NCBI GenBank assembly: GCA_004557975.1
Contig: SFEV01000038.1
Span: 1 to 26,554 of the forward strand
DNA from: Lachnospiraceae bacterium
GTDB taxonomy: Bacteria; Bacillota; Clostridia; Lachnospirales; Lachnospiraceae
DNA length: 26,554 nucleotides
Direction: 5' to 3'
Of this stretch, positions 7,484-15,609 are shown in pieces (position 1 is the first letter of the stretch; each line of letters starts with the position of its first letter). The notes beneath the pieces are model-generated. The model was given only the letters and a program-made list of their open reading frames with translations, was not told where the DNA came from and ran no database searches. The position numbers were made by a program, and so were the translations under genes.

Positions 7484-8833
7484 TCATCCGATTCCGCCGT
7501 AAATCAGTCCGAGGATAAAGACAATGACTGCCAGAGGGACATATACGTATTTCGCCAGCGGCCCGAACCAGGCCGGGAGCGGCTTGCGCCGTCCAAGCTC
7601 CAGCTCTCCCCGGATTCTGTTCCAGCCCAGCACATAATAGACAGCAACGGCTCCCAGCAGAGCACCGAACGGCACGACGATAATCGTGATGAAGTCCATC
7701 CACTGTCCGACTTTATTCCCGTCTTCCAGAAAAATACCGACAGCGAGTGCGATCACACCGCACAGGAGGACAGCTGCCCGGCGGGGAAGGTGAAACTGCG
7801 TCTGCCAGGATTCGCACACCGCTTCAAACATGTTGATCAGGCTCGTAATTCCTGCAAAGGCGACCGACAGAAAGAAGAACGCTGCGAACAGGCGGCTCAG
7901 AGGAATCCGGGCAAACACCTGCGGAAGCGTAATAAACATCAGTGACGGACCGCTCTGAGGAGAGATTCCAAAGGCGAACACAGCGGGCATAATTGCCAGC
8001 GCAGCCAGCATAGCGGCCAGTGTATCAAAGAACGCCGTGTTAATGGAAGCTTTGGGAATATCCTCGTCCTTTTTGAGATAGGAGCCGTAGACGATCATTC
8101 CGGAGCCTGTGATGGAAAGGGAGAAAAACGCCTGCCCCATTGCCATTACCCACGTATCTGCCCGAAGCAGGTATTCCCATTTCGGAACGAACAGAAATTC
8201 ATATCCGCCCAGCGAACCGTCGAGGAAAAATACGCGGACAGCGAGGACGATGAACAGGATAAAAAACGAAGGCATCAGTATTTTATTGACCTTTTCGATT
8301 CCTTTTGTCGCCCCGAACATCAGAAGAAGACATGCAATGACCACCACTGCCGCGTGACACGGGATATTGCCGAAGGCGGAGGAAATCCCGGAAAAGAAAG
8401 CGGAGGATTCTCCCGTAAATAATTCTCCGGTCACGCTGGCAGTCAGAGTGCGCAGCACCCATCCCAGGATCACAGAATAGCCGATTGCGATTCCAAGAGA
8501 ACCGAACAGCGGAATCCATCCCAGTGCGTAGCCCAGCTTTCCTTTTCCACGCGTTTTAAAGCAGCAGGTGTAAGCGCCCAGCGTTCCGGTTCCGGCGTAA
8601 CGGCCGATGGCAAATTCTGCGGACAGGCCCACAAGCCCGAACAGCACTATGAACAGAAAATAGGGTACCAGAAAGGCTGCGCCTCCGTACTGTCCAAGGC
8701 GGTACGGGAACAGCCAGATATTTCCCATGCCGACAGCGGAGCCGACACAGGCAAGTACGAAGCCCAGGGAATTCTGGAAGCCTCCGTTTGGATGTGAATG
8801 ATTCTTTTTTTCGAATGCAGCTTTCTCAGTCAT
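7484..8833 (-). CDS. Sodium-dependent NSS-family transporter
   Basis: A 449-residue integral membrane protein of the neurotransmitter:sodium symporter family, which imports amino acids or related compounds with Na+. The hallmark broken first helix is present at about residues 24-44 (LGFVLACVGSAVGMGNIW, then LFPY), with Asn38 matching a sodium ligand of LeuT. About 11 hydrophobic segments follow, as in short bacterial members. The GxxAGITS-like stretch (FAGITSLINMFEAVCE) matches the helix-8 sodium region. Its ATG overlaps the TGA of the upstream MATE gene (ATGA), and AGGAG lies 10 bp before the start inside that gene, so translation is probably coupled. Substrate cannot be told from sequence. 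Confidence 0.93.
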   Translation of the reverse strand: MTEKAAFEKKNHSHPNGGFQNSLGFVLACVGSAVGMGNIWLFPYRLGQYGGAAFLVPYFLFIVLFGLVGLSAEFAIGRYAGTGTLGAYTCCFKTRGKGKLGYALGWIPLFGSLGIAIGYSVILGWVLRTLTASVTGELFTGESSAFFSGISSAFGNIPCHAAVVVIACLLLMFGATKGIEKVNKILMPSFFILFIVLAVRVFFLDGSLGGYEFLFVPKWEYLLRADTWVMAMGQAFFSLSITGSGMIVYGSYLKKDEDIPKASINTAFFDTLAAMLAALAIMPAVFAFGISPQSGPSLMFITLPQVFARIPLSRLFAAFFFLSVAFAGITSLINMFEAVCESWQTQFHLPRRAAVLLCGVIALAVGIFLEDGNKVGQWMDFITIIVVPFGALLGAVAVYYVLGWNRIRGELELGRRKPLPAWFGPLAKYVYVPLAVIVFILGLIYGGIG

Positions 8834-10164
8834 AATTTTCGATCTCCTGTAGATAAATGATAATATAAAATTCCTGTCAGATCAGCAAGAAACCATCCGA
8901 TGGGTACGGATACCCAGATTCCGGTTACGCCGATGGCCGGGACTAAGGACAGCGTGTAGGCCAGCAGGACACGGGTACCAAGTGAGATGACAGTGAGGAT
9001 CACCGACATGCCGGGCATTCTGATGGCGCGGTAATAGCCATAAAGCAGGAACAGGATTCCGATGCCGGCATAGAAGGCTCCCTCTATGCGCAGATAATGG
9101 ACTCCGGCTGCGATAATTTCCTTCTCGGACGGATCAATGAAGATGGTCATCAGCGGACCTGCAAAGACACAGACGAGAATGCTGATTACCATACAGAAGC
9201 CAAGAACGCAGAAGACTGCACTGCGGATGCCGCGCATGATCCGCTCTTTTTTCTTTGCCCCGTAGTTCTGGGCAACAAAGGTGGAAAATGCATTGCCAAA
9301 ATCCTGAACCGGCATATAGGCAAAGGAATCTATTTTTACTGCTGCGGCGAAGGCAGCCATGACAGCAGTGCCGAAGCTGTTGACGAGACCCTGTACCATC
9401 AGAATGCCAAAATTCATAATGGACTGCTGGACACACGTCAGAAACGAAAGGCTGGCAAGCTCCCTCAGAAGACGGAAATCCGGGATCATATGCTTTCTCT
9501 GTATCCGCAGCTGCGGAAAGCAAAACAGAGTATAAATGAAAATACCGGTTCCGGATACGTACTGGGCAGCTGTCGTAGCTATTGCGGCTCCCCGGACACC
9601 CCATCCGAACACAACAACAAACAGAAGATCCAGCAGAATGTTCAGCACGGCGGAAACGGCGAGGAACACAAGCGGGACGGCAGAATTGCCGAGCGCACGC
9701 AGCAGATTTGCAAAAAAGTTGCAGATAAAGGTTGCAAAAATTCCTGCGAAAATGACGGACAGGTAATCTTCCATCAGAGGAATGACTTCTTCGGGAACAC
9801 GGAGCAGGCGGATAATCGGAACAAGAAAAATGTAGACTGCCGTATTCAGTATAAGAGTCACAGCCAGAATCAGAAGGAACGACAGAAACATGCTGCGTTT
9901 CAGACGATCAAAATCCTTCTGACCGTAACAGATGGAAAAGGCAGCGCCGCTGCCCATGCAGAGCCCCAGAAGAATGGAGGTCAGAAATACCATCAGGGTA
10001 TAGGAGGAACCGACTGCAGCCAGCGCCCGGGGTCCGAGAAAACGTCCGACAATCCAGGTGTCGGCGATATTGTAAAACTGTTGCAGGAGGTTTCCGATCA
10101 TCAGCGGGAATGCAAATTTCAGAAGATTCCCGGTGATAGGTCCGCATGTCAGATCACGCTGCAT
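8830..10164 (-). CDS. MATE family multidrug/cation efflux transporter
   Basis: A 444-residue, roughly 12-helix exporter of the multidrug and toxic compound extrusion family, expected to exchange Na+ or H+ for cationic drugs or metabolites. The N-terminus (GPITGNLLKFAFPLMIGNLL, then QQFYNIADTWIVGRFLG) is diagnostic, and the repeat in the second half (QQSIMNFGILMVQGLVNSFG) is visible. The start at 10164 is chosen because AAAGGAG lies 7 bp before it; the longer frame from 10200 adds 12 residues with no ribosome site. It is the first gene of a two-gene unit with the NSS symporter, overlapping by 4 bp. Such a pairing suggests linked import and export, but no shared substrate can be named. Confidence 0.93.
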   Translation of the reverse strand: MQRDLTCGPITGNLLKFAFPLMIGNLLQQFYNIADTWIVGRFLGPRALAAVGSSYTLMVFLTSILLGLCMGSGAAFSICYGQKDFDRLKRSMFLSFLLILAVTLILNTAVYIFLVPIIRLLRVPEEVIPLMEDYLSVIFAGIFATFICNFFANLLRALGNSAVPLVFLAVSAVLNILLDLLFVVVFGWGVRGAAIATTAAQYVSGTGIFIYTLFCFPQLRIQRKHMIPDFRLLRELASLSFLTCVQQSIMNFGILMVQGLVNSFGTAVMAAFAAAVKIDSFAYMPVQDFGNAFSTFVAQNYGAKKKERIMRGIRSAVFCVLGFCMVISILVCVFAGPLMTIFIDPSEKEIIAAGVHYLRIEGAFYAGIGILFLLYGYYRAIRMPGMSVILTVISLGTRVLLAYTLSLVPAIGVTGIWVSVPIGWFLADLTGILYYHLSTGDRKL

Positions 10165-10244
10165 GATGATTCTCCTTTGTATAGAAAGTATGCACTCCAC
10201 AATGCAGCTACTGTCATAAGCATGCAGGGCGGAGTACGGTTATT

Positions 10245-10273
10245 ATTGTAGCATAGCAGAGGTTATTTGAAAA
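10245..10273 (-). promoter_or_regulatory. Promoter for the MATE-NSS operon
   Basis: On the minus strand TTTTCA (10273-10268), a 17-bp spacer and TACAAT (10250-10245). This puts transcription start near 10238 and a leader of about 75 nt before the MATE start codon. Confidence 0.55.
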
Positions 10274-10312
10274 CGGATAAAAAGCAGCTTTTTGCCAATA
10301 CTATTCCAAAAC

Positions 10313-10454
10313 GTTACTGTTCACTTCGTTCACAGCAACACGCTTCGCGATGCACAGAAACTGCATTACATGCAGTTTCGCGCGTGATACCCTCGGGATT
10401 TCCGCGCATTCTGCGCGAAAACACCTCGCGGAACAGTGGCACGTGAACAGTAAC
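10313..10454. repeat. Hairpin-rich intergenic element with 12-bp inverted ends
   Basis: GTTACTGTTCAC (10313-10324) and GTGAACAGTAAC (10443-10454) are perfect inverted copies enclosing 118 bp. Inside are a 9-bp hairpin GAAACTGCA/TGCAGTTTC (10357-10379), a 6-bp hairpin CGCGCA/TGCGCG (10403-10417), and alternative pairing of TTTCGCGC with GCGCGAAA. No coding sequence is evident. The form suits a non-autonomous intergenic repeat (REP- or MITE-like) or a structured RNA. There is only one copy in this window, so the repeat status is inferred. It lies between the divergent MATE and spoVAA units. Confidence 0.5.
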
Positions 10455-10548
10455 TCCAACGGCAGCTGTCATGGCGACAGTACGTGGTTCGGCAGATAGC
10501 GATGTCATGGCAGCAGCATGGAGCCGGACAGAAAGGCGGAAACAGAAT

Positions 10549-10725
10549 ATGAATAAGCGATATCTGATTTTTGCGGTAATATTTGCAGTATTTGCAGGAG
10601 CAGCCTGGTACTATGCAAATACAGAGAATGTGCCGAAGGATAATGCGGTGCTGGCGTACATGGAAGAAAAAGAGCAGATAAATGAGCTGCTGCCAAATGC
10701 ATACAGCAGCGGAAGGAGGAGCTGA
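10549..10725 (+). CDS. Small membrane protein coupled to spoVAA
   Basis: A 58-residue ORF starting MNKRYLIFAVIFAVFAGAAW. Residues 5-22 form one transmembrane helix or uncleaved signal anchor, and the rest (YYANTENVPKDNAVLAYMEE, then KEQINELLPNAY) is hydrophilic and likely lies outside the membrane. The stop TGA is one base before the spoVAA ATG, and the spoVAA ribosome site lies inside its last codons, which implies coupled translation. A weak site (GGCGG) lies upstream. I do not recognise the family. The position suggests a sporulation role, which is inference. The longer frame from 10471 has no better start. Confidence 0.6.
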   Translation: MNKRYLIFAVIFAVFAGAAWYYANTENVPKDNAVLAYMEEKEQINELLPNAYSSGRRS

Positions 10726-10726
10726 C

Positions 10727-11350
10727 ATGGCAAATGAGACGCTATATCTGAAAGTCGATAAAAATGTGCAGGCACAGGGAAGACCAGTGAGAATCGGGGA
10801 GATTGCCACCGTCAGCTGCAGTACAAAGTCGGTGGAAAGCCGCATAAAGGTGATGACAATTCCCAGCGATGTGATCAGAGGACCGGGAAGGTACGTATTT
10901 TCTGTGTTTGACATTATTGAGACCGTACAGAAAGAATTTCCGAATCTGGAGATTAATAATCTCGGAGAGGCCGATTTTGTGATCACCGTAGAAAAAGAAA
11001 ATGCCGCATCCGAGCTGCTGAGCTGGGGGAAAACGCTGCTTGTCTGCCTGCTGTCATTTTTCGGAGCCGCATTTTCCATTATGGCATTTAACAACGACAT
11101 CAGCGTGGACAAACTGTTCGGGCATCTCTATGAGATGTTTACGGGAACGCCGTCAGACGGTTTTACACTTCTGGAAATCTCATATTCGGTGGGCGTGGGC
11201 CTGGGCATTCTGATTTTCTTCCACCATTTTGCCCGTAAAAACAATAAATCTGACCCCACACCGCTGGAGGTGGAGATGCGCACCTATGAGGATGAGGTGG
11301 ATACGACTCTGATCGAATCCGGGAACCGCAGAGAGGAAAGTCAGGGATGA
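10727..11350 (+). CDS. spoVAA: Stage V sporulation protein AA
   Basis: A 207-residue protein close in size to Bacillus SpoVAA. In sporulators the SpoVA proteins sit in the inner spore membrane and move dipicolinic acid and calcium in during sporulation and out during germination. Residues 1-100 form the soluble N-terminal part (LYLKVDKNVQAQGRPVRIGE, later RGPGRYVFSVFDIIETVQKE). Two helices follow at about 105-123 and 148-167, and the tail is charged. Identification also rests on the next gene being spoVAB. A strong GGAGGAG site precedes the ATG. I see no clear sigma-G or sigma-F promoter. Further spoVA genes (C-F) are absent here. Confidence 0.88.
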   Translation: MANETLYLKVDKNVQAQGRPVRIGEIATVSCSTKSVESRIKVMTIPSDVIRGPGRYVFSVFDIIETVQKEFPNLEINNLGEADFVITVEKENAASELLSWGKTLLVCLLSFFGAAFSIMAFNNDISVDKLFGHLYEMFTGTPSDGFTLLEISYSVGVGLGILIFFHHFARKNNKSDPTPLEVEMRTYEDEVDTTLIESGNRREESQG

Positions 11351-11442
11351 GGCGGATTGTGTAAAAAAAGTCGGGAATGAAGCAGATTCTGCAGAAGAAA
11401 TAAGAAAGTCAGGGATAAGAAAGATTCTGCAGGAGAAAGGAG
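11338..11442 (+). repeat. Three degenerate tandem repeats between spoVAA and spoVAB
   Basis: Three units each begin AAGTC, at 11338, 11368 and 11406, of about 30, 38 and 37 bp. They align over AAGTCAGGGATGAGGCGGAT, AAGTCGGGAATGAAGCAGAT and AAGTCAGGGATAAGAAAGAT, and the last two continue as TCTGCAG(A/G)AGAAA. The first unit encodes the last SpoVAA residues and stop; the last supplies the AAAGGAG ribosome site of spoVAB. Local duplication of the gene end is the likely origin. Confidence 0.7.
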
Positions 11443-11449
11443 CTGGAGT

Positions 11450-11869
11450 ATGGTACATGCACTGCTTGCACTGATTGGATTTTCGGCCGGATTCATTGTC
11501 GCCGGAGGAGTGGTTGCCCTGATGGTGGGGCTTGGTATTCTGAGCCGGTTTATCGGGATTTCACACACGGCCAAACGGATCATGTATTATGAGGATGCGA
11601 TCCTGCTGGGGGCTGTGGCAGGCACGATAGCCACAGTATTTGATGTGAGACTTCCTGTCGGAGTGTGGATTCTGGCAGTCGGAGGACTTTTCATGGGGAT
11701 ATTTGTGGGCGGCTGGATTATGGCGCTGGCGGAGGTCATCAATGTTTTTCCTGTCTACTGCAGGCGCCTTGGGATCACGAAAGGGCTGAGCTGGATTGTG
11801 ATTTCGATAGCTGTCGGGAAAACGCTGGGAGGTCTGTTACACTTTTATATGAGATGGGGGCAGGGATAA
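11450..11869 (+). CDS. spoVAB: Stage V sporulation protein AB
   Basis: A 139-residue integral membrane protein, the usual SpoVAB length. Hydrophobic helices are visible at about residues 3-28 (LLALIGFSAGFIVAGGVVAL), 46-62, 66-87 and 112-130. The stretch SRFIGISHTAKRIMYYEDAI between the first two helices is characteristic. SpoVAB works with SpoVAA and other SpoVA proteins in dipicolinate handling and germination. AAAGGAG at 11436-11442 sits 7 bp before the ATG. No intrinsic terminator follows in the 115 bp before the next gene. Confidence 0.88.
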   Translation: MVHALLALIGFSAGFIVAGGVVALMVGLGILSRFIGISHTAKRIMYYEDAILLGAVAGTIATVFDVRLPVGVWILAVGGLFMGIFVGGWIMALAEVINVFPVYCRRLGITKGLSWIVISIAVGKTLGGLLHFYMRWGQG

Positions 11870-11984
11870 GTGATAAAGGCATTGATATTCCGGTGAAAAT
11901 TACGTATGATAAAGACGGAAAATGAGTGACATGCCGCGAACCGTCAGGTCGGAGGCATTATATAGAGGATGAGGAGGAGAACAG

Positions 11985-12956
11985 ATGCAGAAATTAAAAC
12001 TTGCAATTCTCGGAGCCGGAGGAATTGCTGCAACGATGGCAGAAACGGTATGTAAGATGGAAGAGGCTGTGCTTTATGCTGTGGCGGCGAGGGAGGAATC
12101 CCGCGCAAAGACATTCGCGGAAAAATACGGAGTGCAGAAATATTTTGGCAGCTATGAGGAGATGCTGAAGGATGACGGGATTGATCTGGTATATATTGCC
12201 ACGCCCCACTCTCACCACTTTGCGCATGCGAAGCTCTGTATTGATTATGGAAGACCGGTGCTCTGTGAAAAGGCGTTTACGGAGAATGCCAGGGAGGCCG
12301 GGGAGCTTCTTGCGTATGCTGAGGAAAAAAAGGTGTTTATTACGGAAGCAATGTGGGTGCGCTATATGCCGATGTCTTCCATGCTGAGAGAGATCCTCGA
12401 TTCAGGCAGAATCGGAAAAGTGATCGGACTTACGGCCAATCTGGGGTATTCGCTGCTGCATGTGGAGCGCATGACCCGACCGGAGCTGGCGGGAGGAGCG
12501 CTTCTTGACCTCGGGGTGTATACGCTGAATTTTGCGACGTGGGTCCTTGGAGACGATGTCCGCAGCTTTGCGACATCCATGGTAAGATACGATACCGGTG
12601 TGGATCTGCAGGAGTTTGTGGATCTCGTTTATCCGGGAGGAGAGACGGCAGGCCTGTTTAATACCATGCAGGCGGTTACCGACCGGAAAGGATACATATA
12701 CGGAACGGAGGGCCATATTGTGACAGATAATATCAACAATTTTGAGGCTTTCCATATCTATAATAACAAGTATGAGCTGGTGGAGACCATCCGCCGGCCG
12801 GAGCAGATTTCCGGCTATGAATATGAGATTCTTGCCTGCAAGCGGGCGCTGGAGGAGGGAAGGCTGGAGTGCAGTGAAATGCCCCATGAGCATACGCTGT
12901 ACATCATGGGCCTCATGGATGAAATCCGGAAACAGTGGGAGTGTGAGAACGTATGA
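11985..12956 (+). CDS. Gfo/Idh/MocA family NAD(P)-dependent oxidoreductase
   Basis: A 323-residue soluble dehydrogenase of the glucose-fructose oxidoreductase/inositol dehydrogenase/MocA superfamily. The N-terminal Rossmann fold (1 to about 120) has the dinucleotide motif AILGAGGIA at 7-15 and the TPHSHH strand end at 73-78. Glu95-Lys96 (CEKAF) matches the conserved EKP-type motif that carries the catalytic Lys. The C-terminal substrate domain has the family motif GGALLDLGVYTLNF at about 170-183. It is most like the dihydrodiol-dehydrogenase branch, acting on a sugar or polyol, but the substrate is unknown. GAGGAGGAG precedes the start. Its TGA overlaps the next ATG by 4 bp (ATGA), so translation is probably coupled to the ABC-class ATPase. 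Confidence 0.92.
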   Translation: MQKLKLAILGAGGIAATMAETVCKMEEAVLYAVAAREESRAKTFAEKYGVQKYFGSYEEMLKDDGIDLVYIATPHSHHFAHAKLCIDYGRPVLCEKAFTENAREAGELLAYAEEKKVFITEAMWVRYMPMSSMLREILDSGRIGKVIGLTANLGYSLLHVERMTRPELAGGALLDLGVYTLNFATWVLGDDVRSFATSMVRYDTGVDLQEFVDLVYPGGETAGLFNTMQAVTDRKGYIYGTEGHIVTDNINNFEAFHIYNNKYELVETIRRPEQISGYEYEILACKRALEEGRLECSEMPHEHTLYIMGLMDEIRKQWECENV

Positions 12957-14614
12957 GAACCCAGGAAGAACTGAGAGCACAGCTTCGGCAGATTGACCAT
13001 AAGGGATATAAGGCATACAAGGTTCTGGAGGGAGAATATGATTTCGGATCCTACCGCCTCTGCATCGACCATGTGCAGGGAGATCCCTTCTCCACTCCGT
13101 CCCGTGTCAGAATTGTATATGGAAACAGGAAAAATATCAGTCCGGAATATTTTGACAGCGATCACAGAAGGACGGCTATCGAGGATTATCTGCTGCGAAG
13201 ACTTCACCGGAGCCTCCGGATGTGTGATGACGGCGGACGAAGGGGGTCAGGCAAGAGCGGGCTGGTGACAGCCTGCAGGACCGGTCAGGAGATTCTGGAG
13301 CGGACGTCCATGCGGATTGCGCCGGAACAGATTGAAGCGCGTATCGAGGTGGGTTTCCCTGCCTTCGGGCGTACCATTGCGGCGGGAGAGCTGGGACAGA
13401 TTCTGTTCGGACTTCTTCCCGAGGTGGCGGATAAAACGTTTCGCATGCAGCGTTCCATGCAGCGGGAACTGGAGGAGACTGTAAGCCTTGCAGATGACCA
13501 GCAGTTTATCAGGGAAGCTCTTGAGAAGATGGGCCTTGTGGCGTTTGTGGCAGACGGATCGGTGCTTCCGAGAGAGAACGGTGTTTCCCAGCGTCCCATG
13601 AAACAGGCCGTCCCGTTCAGGAGTCCGGACAGCCTGGCTGTAACGCTTAAGCTTCCTCACAGAGGAAATGTAAGGGGGATGGGTGTCAGAAAAGGAATCA
13701 CTGTAATTGCAGGAGGCGGTTTCCACGGAAAATCCACGCTGCTCAAAGCGCTGGAGCGCGGCGTCTATAATCACATCGCCGGGGATGGACGGGAGCTGGT
13801 CATCACAGATTCCACGGCGTTCAAGCTGCGCGCGGAGGAAGGCCGGTGTATCCACGAGACGGATATTTCCATGTTTATCAGCAATCTCCCCACCGGGGCG
13901 GACACGACACGCTTTTCCACAGAAAATGCCAGCGGCAGCACGTCGCAGGCGGCGAATACGGTGGAAGCACTTTCCTGCGGCAGTACGGTGCTGCTGATTG
14001 ATGAAGACACCTCTGCCACGAATTTTATGGTGCGAGACGGGCGGATGGCACAGCTTGTCTCTGACGAGAAAGAGCCGATCACACCGTTTATCCGCAAAAT
14101 ACGCAGTCTGTACTGTGATCTCGGTGTATCTACGGTTCTTGTGGCGGGCAGCTCCGGTGATTATCTTTCTGTGGCAGACACGGTGCTGCAGATGGACTGC
14201 TATGAGGCGAAGGATGTAACGGAGCGCGCCAGGGAGCTGTCTGTGCCGCTTGCGGAGGGAAAAGCCCGGAGGACCGTGTGGATAAAGAAGCCCGTGAGAA
14301 GAAAAGATGTGGAAAAATCCCGCACCCACGGGTGGGATACGCTCACTCTCGACAAGTCGGAGATCGACCTGCGCTACCTGGAGCAGATTGTGGATGAGAG
14401 TCAGACGGCAGCCCTGGCATATATTCTGCAGTATATTCTCGGAAAAATGGCAGACGGGAAGAAGACTGCCGCCGAACTGGCACAGGAAGCGTACCGGAAG
14501 CAGCAGAAGGACGGAATCCTCTCCATGACACCGAGAAACTACGGGGCGGGGCCGGCGGCAGCTGTGCGCGTGCAGGAGATACTGGCAGCACTGGTGAGGT
14601 ATCGGATGTTATAA
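12953..14614 (+). CDS. ABC-class ATPase of unknown function
   Basis: A 553-residue soluble protein matching the 'predicted ATPase of the ABC class' family (PF09818-type). No transmembrane segments are visible. Residues 1 to about 240 are the family's N-terminal region. Walker A is GGGFHGKST at 254-262 (Lys260). Walker B is TVLLIDEDTSATN with Asp350-Glu351. A Ser/Thr/Gln-rich stretch (ENASGSTSQAANTVEALS) before Walker B takes the place of a standard LSGGQ signature. The C-terminal part (about 460-553) is helical and ends in QEILAALVRYRML. The biochemical role of the family is not established. Overlap with the oxidoreductase gene hints at shared regulation rather than a known pathway. Confidence 0.88.
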   Translation: MRTQEELRAQLRQIDHKGYKAYKVLEGEYDFGSYRLCIDHVQGDPFSTPSRVRIVYGNRKNISPEYFDSDHRRTAIEDYLLRRLHRSLRMCDDGGRRGSGKSGLVTACRTGQEILERTSMRIAPEQIEARIEVGFPAFGRTIAAGELGQILFGLLPEVADKTFRMQRSMQRELEETVSLADDQQFIREALEKMGLVAFVADGSVLPRENGVSQRPMKQAVPFRSPDSLAVTLKLPHRGNVRGMGVRKGITVIAGGGFHGKSTLLKALERGVYNHIAGDGRELVITDSTAFKLRAEEGRCIHETDISMFISNLPTGADTTRFSTENASGSTSQAANTVEALSCGSTVLLIDEDTSATNFMVRDGRMAQLVSDEKEPITPFIRKIRSLYCDLGVSTVLVAGSSGDYLSVADTVLQMDCYEAKDVTERARELSVPLAEGKARRTVWIKKPVRRKDVEKSRTHGWDTLTLDKSEIDLRYLEQIVDESQTAALAYILQYILGKMADGKKTAAELAQEAYRKQQKDGILSMTPRNYGAGPAAAVRVQEILAALVRYRML

Positions 14615-14622
14615 AAATAATC

Positions 14623-14651
14623 TTGATTTTTTGTCCGGATGATGATATGGT
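14623..14651 (+). promoter_or_regulatory. Promoter of the purine unit
   Basis: TTGATT (14623-14628), a 17-bp spacer and TATGGT (14646-14651). The predicted start near 14658 coincides with the first base of the ZTP aptamer, which supports the call. Confidence 0.65.
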
Positions 14652-14657
14652 GTAAAT

Positions 14658-14787
14658 GCTCATATGACTGACGGAAGTGGATGAATGCCGCCGGAAGGAA
14701 AAGAACAGCGGCAGACCACAGGGAGTATGAGCCACAGGAAGCCGACCGTCTGGGCATGGAAGTGATGTCTGGAGTACGGCTTTTTTT
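14658..14787 (+). promoter_or_regulatory. ZTP/ZMP riboswitch (pfl motif) with terminator
   Basis: P1 pairs GCTCATA (14658-14664) with TATGAGC (14726-14732). Inside, GTGG pairs with CCAC, and GCCGC with GCGGC. The 3' conserved core CCGACCGTCTGGGCA ends at 14756. GACGG (14670-14674) can form the pseudoknot with CCGTC (14746-14750). These are the defining parts of the pfl/ZTP aptamer. A terminator-like fold follows (GCCG at 14741 with CGGC at 14777-14780, seven T at 14781-14787) and overlaps the pseudoknot strand, so ligand binding should favour read-through. The gene served makes or uses ZMP, as expected for the family. Confidence 0.93.
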
Positions 14788-14862
14788 ACGTTAATGCAGC
14801 ATTTCAAAGAACAGGTACAAACAGTCAATGTTGCCGAGGTGCAACGGAAAAGGAGAAAAGGA

Positions 14863-15576
14863 ATGGAAATGATTTCTTTGGAGAAGGAACTGAAGGAAAA
14901 CAGCTACCCGGGCAGAGGAATTGTCATCGGAAGATCAGCGGACGGCACGAAGGCAGTGACAGCCTATTTTATCATGGGCCGGAGTGAGAACAGCAGGAAC
15001 CGTGTATTTGTGGAGGATGGAGAGGGCATCCGCACGCAGGCATTTGATCCGTCGAAGCTTACAGATCCCAGCCTGATTATTTATGCACCGGTTCGCGTGC
15101 TCGGCAACAAGACGATTGTGACGAACGGAGACCAGACTGACACGATTTATAAGGGAATGGACAGCCAGATGACCTTTGAGCAGTCTCTGCGCAGCCGTGA
15201 ATTTGAGCCGGATGCTCCCAACTACACACCGCGTATTTCCGGTATTATGCACATTGAAGATGGAAAATACAGCTATGCGATGTCAATCCTTAAGAGCAAC
15301 AACGGCAATCCGGCAGCATGCAACCGTTACACATTTGCATATGAGAACTGTGTGCCGGGTGAGGGCCATTTTATTCACACATACAAATGCGACGGCAATC
15401 CGCTTCCCAGCTTCGAGGGCGAGCCGAAGCTTGTGGAGATCCCGGATGATATGGAAGCGTTTACGGAGCTTCTGTGGAACAGTCTGAATGAAGACAACAA
15501 GGTTTCCCTGTTTGTGCGGTATATCGATATTGCAACAGGAACATATGAGACCAAGATCGTAAATAAGAACAAATAA
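14863..15576 (+). CDS. IMP cyclohydrolase, PurO-type
   Basis: A 237-residue cytoplasmic enzyme that closes FAICAR to IMP, the last step of de novo purine synthesis. It resembles the archaeal-type PurO family (PF07826) and not the MGS-like cyclohydrolase domain of standard PurH. Visible family stretches are YPGRGIVIGRSADG (about residues 16-29), AYFIMGRSENSRNR (35-48) and YAPVRVLGNKTIVTNGDQTD (about 75-94). The next gene supplies the preceding transformylase step. The start at 14863 has AAGGAG about 7 bp upstream; 14869 is a possible alternative two codons later. Expression is controlled by the ZTP riboswitch. Confidence 0.87.
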   Translation: MEMISLEKELKENSYPGRGIVIGRSADGTKAVTAYFIMGRSENSRNRVFVEDGEGIRTQAFDPSKLTDPSLIIYAPVRVLGNKTIVTNGDQTDTIYKGMDSQMTFEQSLRSREFEPDAPNYTPRISGIMHIEDGKYSYAMSILKSNNGNPAACNRYTFAYENCVPGEGHFIHTYKCDGNPLPSFEGEPKLVEIPDDMEAFTELLWNSLNEDNKVSLFVRYIDIATGTYETKIVNKNK

Positions 15577-15609
15577 GCAGGCATATATTTTCGTGGAGGA
15601 GCAAAGATC

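Noticed and set aside
9097..10251. 384-aa ORF opposite the MATE gene
   Set aside because: It is an antisense open frame of a clear membrane protein gene, with hydrophilic low-complexity composition and no start signal.
10366..11112. 248-aa ORF opposite spoVAA
   Set aside because: It is antisense to spoVAA and the small coupled gene, has no ribosome site, and its composition looks like a shadow frame.
11854..11925. 23-codon ORF overlapping the spoVAB end (MGAGISDKGIDIPVKITYDK...)
   Set aside because: It reads like a plausible peptide but has no ribosome site and no known family; possibly a gene remnant, not supportable.
13247..14329. 360-aa ORF opposite the ABC-class ATPase
   Set aside because: The + strand frame carries Walker motifs; this one is rich in Arg, His and Cys, as shadow frames are.
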